DNA of 64,000 bases from assembly GCA_002840685.1 (NCBI GenBank), contig PHBU01000006.1:1-64000 (forward strand), given 5' to 3'. The notes below the pieces were generated by a model. That model had not been told where the DNA came from and made no database searches. It saw nothing but the letters and a program-made list of their open reading frames with translations. Of the stretch, positions 61,438-64,000 are shown in pieces (the first letter of the stretch is position 1; every line of letters begins with the position of its first letter). The translations under genes were made by a program, and so were the position numbers. Source of the DNA: Chloroflexi bacterium HGW-Chloroflexi-6 (GTDB taxonomy: Bacteria > Chloroflexota > Anaerolineae > Anaerolineales > Villigracilaceae).

Positions 61438-62400
61438 TCAACCATCGAGAAAGTCGCGCACAGCTTGCATGAAATCATCCGGTTTTTCTTCATGGGGCAC
61501 GTGCCCGGCATTCGGGATGACTACCAGGCTCGCGCCGGGGATTTCAGCGCCGAGGCGGAGAGATTCTTCAGTGGGGACGATGCGGTCGTCATCACCCGTC
61601 AGCACGAGTACCGGCAAATTGAGCTCGGTCAACCGTTCGGGCAGGCCAAGCGGATGGCTGGCGGCAGTCAGTTCCCACAGGGCGCGATCCCAATTGTTGG
61701 CATTAAGCGGTTTGCGGTAGCCATCCAAAATATCCTGCGTGACCAGGGTCGGGTCGTGAAACGCAGTGCGGATGAAATCGTCGCCGCTGGAAGCGATCTG
61801 GCGGGCAAGGAGCGGACCGAGATGGCGCATTTGCGGCGTCCCGAGCAGCGGACGCGCCCAGGCCGGGGAACCGCCGCCGGTATAGATGGCGGCATCGACC
61901 AGAATAAGTCCGCTAACCCGCTCCGGGTAGGTAAGGGCAGTATACACGGAAACCGTCCCGCCGGCCGAGTTGCCAACCAGGATGGCTTTCTCGACGCCGA
62001 GGGCGTCCATCAGACCAATCACGATCGCGGCTTGCGCTTCGGGGCTGTAGGGGTTTTCACCCGTCCAATCGCCAGGCATGGGGCGCGAGGTCAGGCCAAA
62101 GGCCGGGCGGTCGTAGGCAATGACACGTCCCAGTTCGGCAAAAGGCCCCATCACTTCGCGCCACGAGAAGGCCGATGCGCCAAAGCCGTGCAGAAGGATA
62201 AAGACCGGCTGGCCTGCGCCCATTTCTTTATAATGCACGCTCAGGCCATTGACTTCGACAAATTTGCTATCCGGGTCGGCCAATTCGCGCTCAGGGCGAG
62301 TCCCCTCCAGCGGCGGGATGGGAACCAGGAAGGGGCCGACCAGCAAAGCCAGGAGCAGGATAACAAAAACGGTCAGGATGATTTTCTGCCAGGGTTTCAT
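61438..62400 (-). CDS. Alpha/beta hydrolase, membrane-anchored
   Basis: A 320-residue hydrolase with an N-terminal helix (about 5-25). The oxyanion region ILLHGFGASAFSW, the nucleophile GNSAGG, the Asp in LTGDDDRIVP and the His in NAGHVPHEE are in the usual order. It would hydrolyse an ester or similar bond outside the membrane; the substrate is unknown. It is adjacent to the selenoprotein gene on the same strand. Confidence 0.9.
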   Translation of the reverse strand: MKPWQKIILTVFVILLLALLVGPFLVPIPPLEGTRPERELADPDSKFVEVNGLSVHYKEMGAGQPVFILLHGFGASAFSWREVMGPFAELGRVIAYDRPAFGLTSRPMPGDWTGENPYSPEAQAAIVIGLMDALGVEKAILVGNSAGGTVSVYTALTYPERVSGLILVDAAIYTGGGSPAWARPLLGTPQMRHLGPLLARQIASSGDDFIRTAFHDPTLVTQDILDGYRKPLNANNWDRALWELTAASHPLGLPERLTELNLPVLVLTGDDDRIVPTEESLRLGAEIPGASLVVIPNAGHVPHEEKPDDFMQAVRDFLDG

Positions 62401-62429
62401 AGTATCAGGTTCAGATAGGGAGATGGAAA

Positions 62430-63167
62430 CTACTCAGCCAGCCCCGCCAAAAACGTGACCATCGTTTCGGCTGCTTGGAGCCATTGCGCTTCGGGGCTGA
62501 TCTCGGCAGGGTTATCGCCCGATTGAAGGCCGTAATCGGCGAATTGAGCATGGTTGCCGCCTTCGATCGGAGCAAAAATAGCATCGGTCGGCATTAAGGT
62601 CTTGTTTTTTTCAACAGTCTCAGAGGTTGCCAGACCATCCAGTGTGCCGTAGATCGAGAGTGTTTTCAGCCCTGAGTTCTTGAGCGTGTTATCGGCAGGA
62701 TACGAGGCCCAGTAGGCGATGCCGCGTATCTCGGGGTGATTTGCCGCGAAAATCGAAGCTGCAACCCCACCCAGGGAATGTCCGCTCACAGCCCAGGTCT
62801 GGATTTCCGGGAAATCTTTCAAGGCGGGTGCGCCGGCTTCGATTTCGAAAAAGGCCAGGTTCAGGTTTACCGGCACCAGGACAACCAGGTAACCCTGCGC
62901 AGCGATTTGATGCAAAACCGGAGCGTAGGCGCGATAGTCCACCCGCCCACCGGGGTAAAAGATCAATCCGGTTGAAGGCTGCATTGCGGAGGGTTGAAAA
63001 GCGATGTAATCAGTAGTTTGGGTAACGGTCACCTGCCCATCTGAAACAAGCGCGGCGAGGGCAGCCTGGCCAGGAGGCGCGGCGTTGAGCGCCCAGGCCA
63101 CAAAACCGGCGCTCAATAGAAAAACGATGACAAAAACAATCAGCAGGAAACGCTTCAGATATTGCAT
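62430..63167 (-). CDS. Alpha/beta hydrolase, dienelactone-hydrolase type
   Basis: A 245-residue protein with an N-terminal hydrophobic segment (about 7-28), the nucleophile in SGHSLGGVAAS, an Asp in YGTLDGLAT, and a His in GGNHAQFADYG. The GLIFYPGGRVDYRAY segment is typical of this lipase-like subgroup. It is secreted or anchored. The substrate is unknown. Confidence 0.88.
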   Translation of the reverse strand: MQYLKRFLLIVFVIVFLLSAGFVAWALNAAPPGQAALAALVSDGQVTVTQTTDYIAFQPSAMQPSTGLIFYPGGRVDYRAYAPVLHQIAAQGYLVVLVPVNLNLAFFEIEAGAPALKDFPEIQTWAVSGHSLGGVAASIFAANHPEIRGIAYWASYPADNTLKNSGLKTLSIYGTLDGLATSETVEKNKTLMPTDAIFAPIEGGNHAQFADYGLQSGDNPAEISPEAQWLQAAETMVTFLAGLAE

Positions 63168-63204
63168 GGTTTGTCCAAAATCCGGAGATTTAGGACGGCA
63201 AGCC

Positions 63205-63885
63205 CTAGGTCTCCAATAAGGTACGGGCTTGCGCCCAGATTTGGTCGAACATTTCGACCGTCAGTTTTCCAGTCAGGGTATTTTGCTGGCTGGGATGATA
63301 GGAACAGATCAATGATGAATTCGGAATGCAGAATACAGAATTTGGCAGCGGAAAAAGCGCGCCATGGGCGAACTTCCAACCAGGATTACGAATTGAGAAT
63401 ATGCGCAGGACTCTCTCAAATGCTATCCGACCCAGCGCAACGATCACTTTGGGCTGGATGAGTTCCAGTTCGCGCTCAAGGTAAGGCTGACAGTTGGCAA
63501 GCTCTTCAAGCGTGGGCTTGTTGTCAGGCGGGGCGCAACGCGCGGCGGCGGCCATGTACAGATCGGCAAGTATCAGCCCATCGTCGCGGGAGCGGGCTTC
63601 GGGTTGATTCGCGAATCCCGCACGGTGCAGGGCCGGATAGAGGAAACTGCCCGAGGCATCCCCTGTAAATTGACGCCCGGTGCGGTTCGATCCATGCGCA
63701 CCGGGAGCGAGGCCGATCACAAAAACACGCGCGGCAGGGTCGCCAAATCCAGGGACGGGTTTGCCCCAATACTCCTGATCGCGATAGGCTTTGCGCTTCT
63801 CACGGGCAACCTGCTCACGCCATTCGACAAGGCGTGGGCATTTACGACAACTCATGATCTCTGCATTTAGATTTTTAAGTTCCAT
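63205..63885 (-). CDS. udgB: Family 5 uracil-DNA glycosylase (UdgB)
   Basis: A 226-residue enzyme with four Cys (Cys13 and Cys16 plus two near 116-132) for an iron-sulphur cluster. Motif A is GLAPGAHGSNRTGRQFTGD (58-76), where Gly-Leu-Ala-Pro-Gly-Ala replaces the acidic residue of other families, and SYHPSQQN is the motif B. It removes uracil and other deaminated bases. The NSVFCIPNSS segment (about 182-191) looks like a short repeat insertion. A TACAAT lies 6 bases before the ATG, suggesting a leaderless transcript. Confidence 0.9.
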   Translation of the reverse strand: MELKNLNAEIMSCRKCPRLVEWREQVAREKRKAYRDQEYWGKPVPGFGDPAARVFVIGLAPGAHGSNRTGRQFTGDASGSFLYPALHRAGFANQPEARSRDDGLILADLYMAAAARCAPPDNKPTLEELANCQPYLERELELIQPKVIVALGRIAFERVLRIFSIRNPGWKFAHGALFPLPNSVFCIPNSSLICSYHPSQQNTLTGKLTVEMFDQIWAQARTLLET

Positions 63886-63941
63886 ATGTTTATTGTATCA
63901 ATTCCTGCGCGGGTGATATACAATCGAAAAAAGGAGACGCC

Positions 63942-64000
63942 ATGCACATCACCATCCTTGCCCTGGGTTCACGTGGCGATGTCCAGCCTTATGCCGCGCT
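63942..64000 (+). CDS. Glycosyltransferase (GT1/YjiC type), 5' end only
   Basis: Begins at ATG 63942 after an AAGGAG ribosome site (63931-63936) and runs off the window. The 19 complete codons give MHITILALGSRGDVQPYAA, the N-terminus of sterol/macrolide-type glycosyltransferases. It is divergent from udgB. It cannot be assessed further. Confidence 0.75.
   Translation, partial: MHITILALGSRGDVQPYAA

Overview
The window reads as chromosomal DNA of a member of the phylum Chloroflexota, most likely class Anaerolineae. This is inferred from gene content and arrangement, not from a marker search: a nuo set with two tandem nuoM genes, a fused ATP-synthase b/delta subunit, topoisomerase I with an extra N-terminal Cys4 finger, single-SLH surface proteins, TadE/TadG-like proteins with Thr-Pro linkers, paired FemX-like transferases, and many short palindromic repeats between and inside genes.

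Layout. 1-262: a 42-base tandem repeat and a strong hairpin. 263-4486 (minus): a MoxR/DUF58/DUF4129 membrane cluster. 4528-6117: murE. 6211-8595 (minus): atpI-atpB-atpE-atpFH, the membrane part and stalk of ATP synthase without the F1 alpha, beta, gamma and epsilon genes. 8783-17953 (minus): the membrane arm of complex I, nuoA-H-J-K-L-M-M-N, without nuoB, C, D, E, F, G or I. 18322-23951 (minus): five surface proteins of the TadE/TadG and SLH type. 24136-28638: a lipoprotein, a nucleotidyltransferase, an APC permease, a metallophosphoesterase and a small membrane protein. 28775-34387: a GPH sugar transporter, a CDF metal exporter, a chlI/chlD-type chelatase locus split by a frameshift, and a PHP phosphoesterase. 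34504-40779: DegV, two FemX-like proteins and proBA. 40869-48711 (minus): a polysaccharide operon (CapD-like, epimerase, polyprenyl sugar transferase, glycosyltransferase) preceded by a two-component system and RidA. 48835-52454: a secreted helical protein, tRNA-Leu, dGTPase, greA and a membrane protein. 52547-59754 (minus): topA, manC, dprA, rimM, khpA, rpsP, ffh. 59869-64000: an S51-like protein with a CysRS-like tail, a selenocysteine peroxiredoxin-like gene, two alpha/beta hydrolases, a family 5 uracil-DNA glycosylase, and the start of a glycosyltransferase.

Most notable are two recoding events that ordinary gene calling breaks. (1) At 60955-61419 an in-frame TGA replaces the first Cys of a CPFC redox motif and is followed at a suitable distance by a compact stem-loop, so the gene is very likely a selenoprotein. 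(2) At 32129-32137 a run of nine A residues on the coding strand lies in the acidic linker of a ChlD-type chelatase. A -1 slip there joins the AAA+ part to the vWA part (686 residues in all), while no slip gives a 366-residue ChlI-like subunit. Also notable is a complex I with a second NuoM, which has lost its TM7 lysine, together with an extended NuoL lateral-helix region that looks internally duplicated. That matches the '2M' complex I type, predicted to pump more protons.
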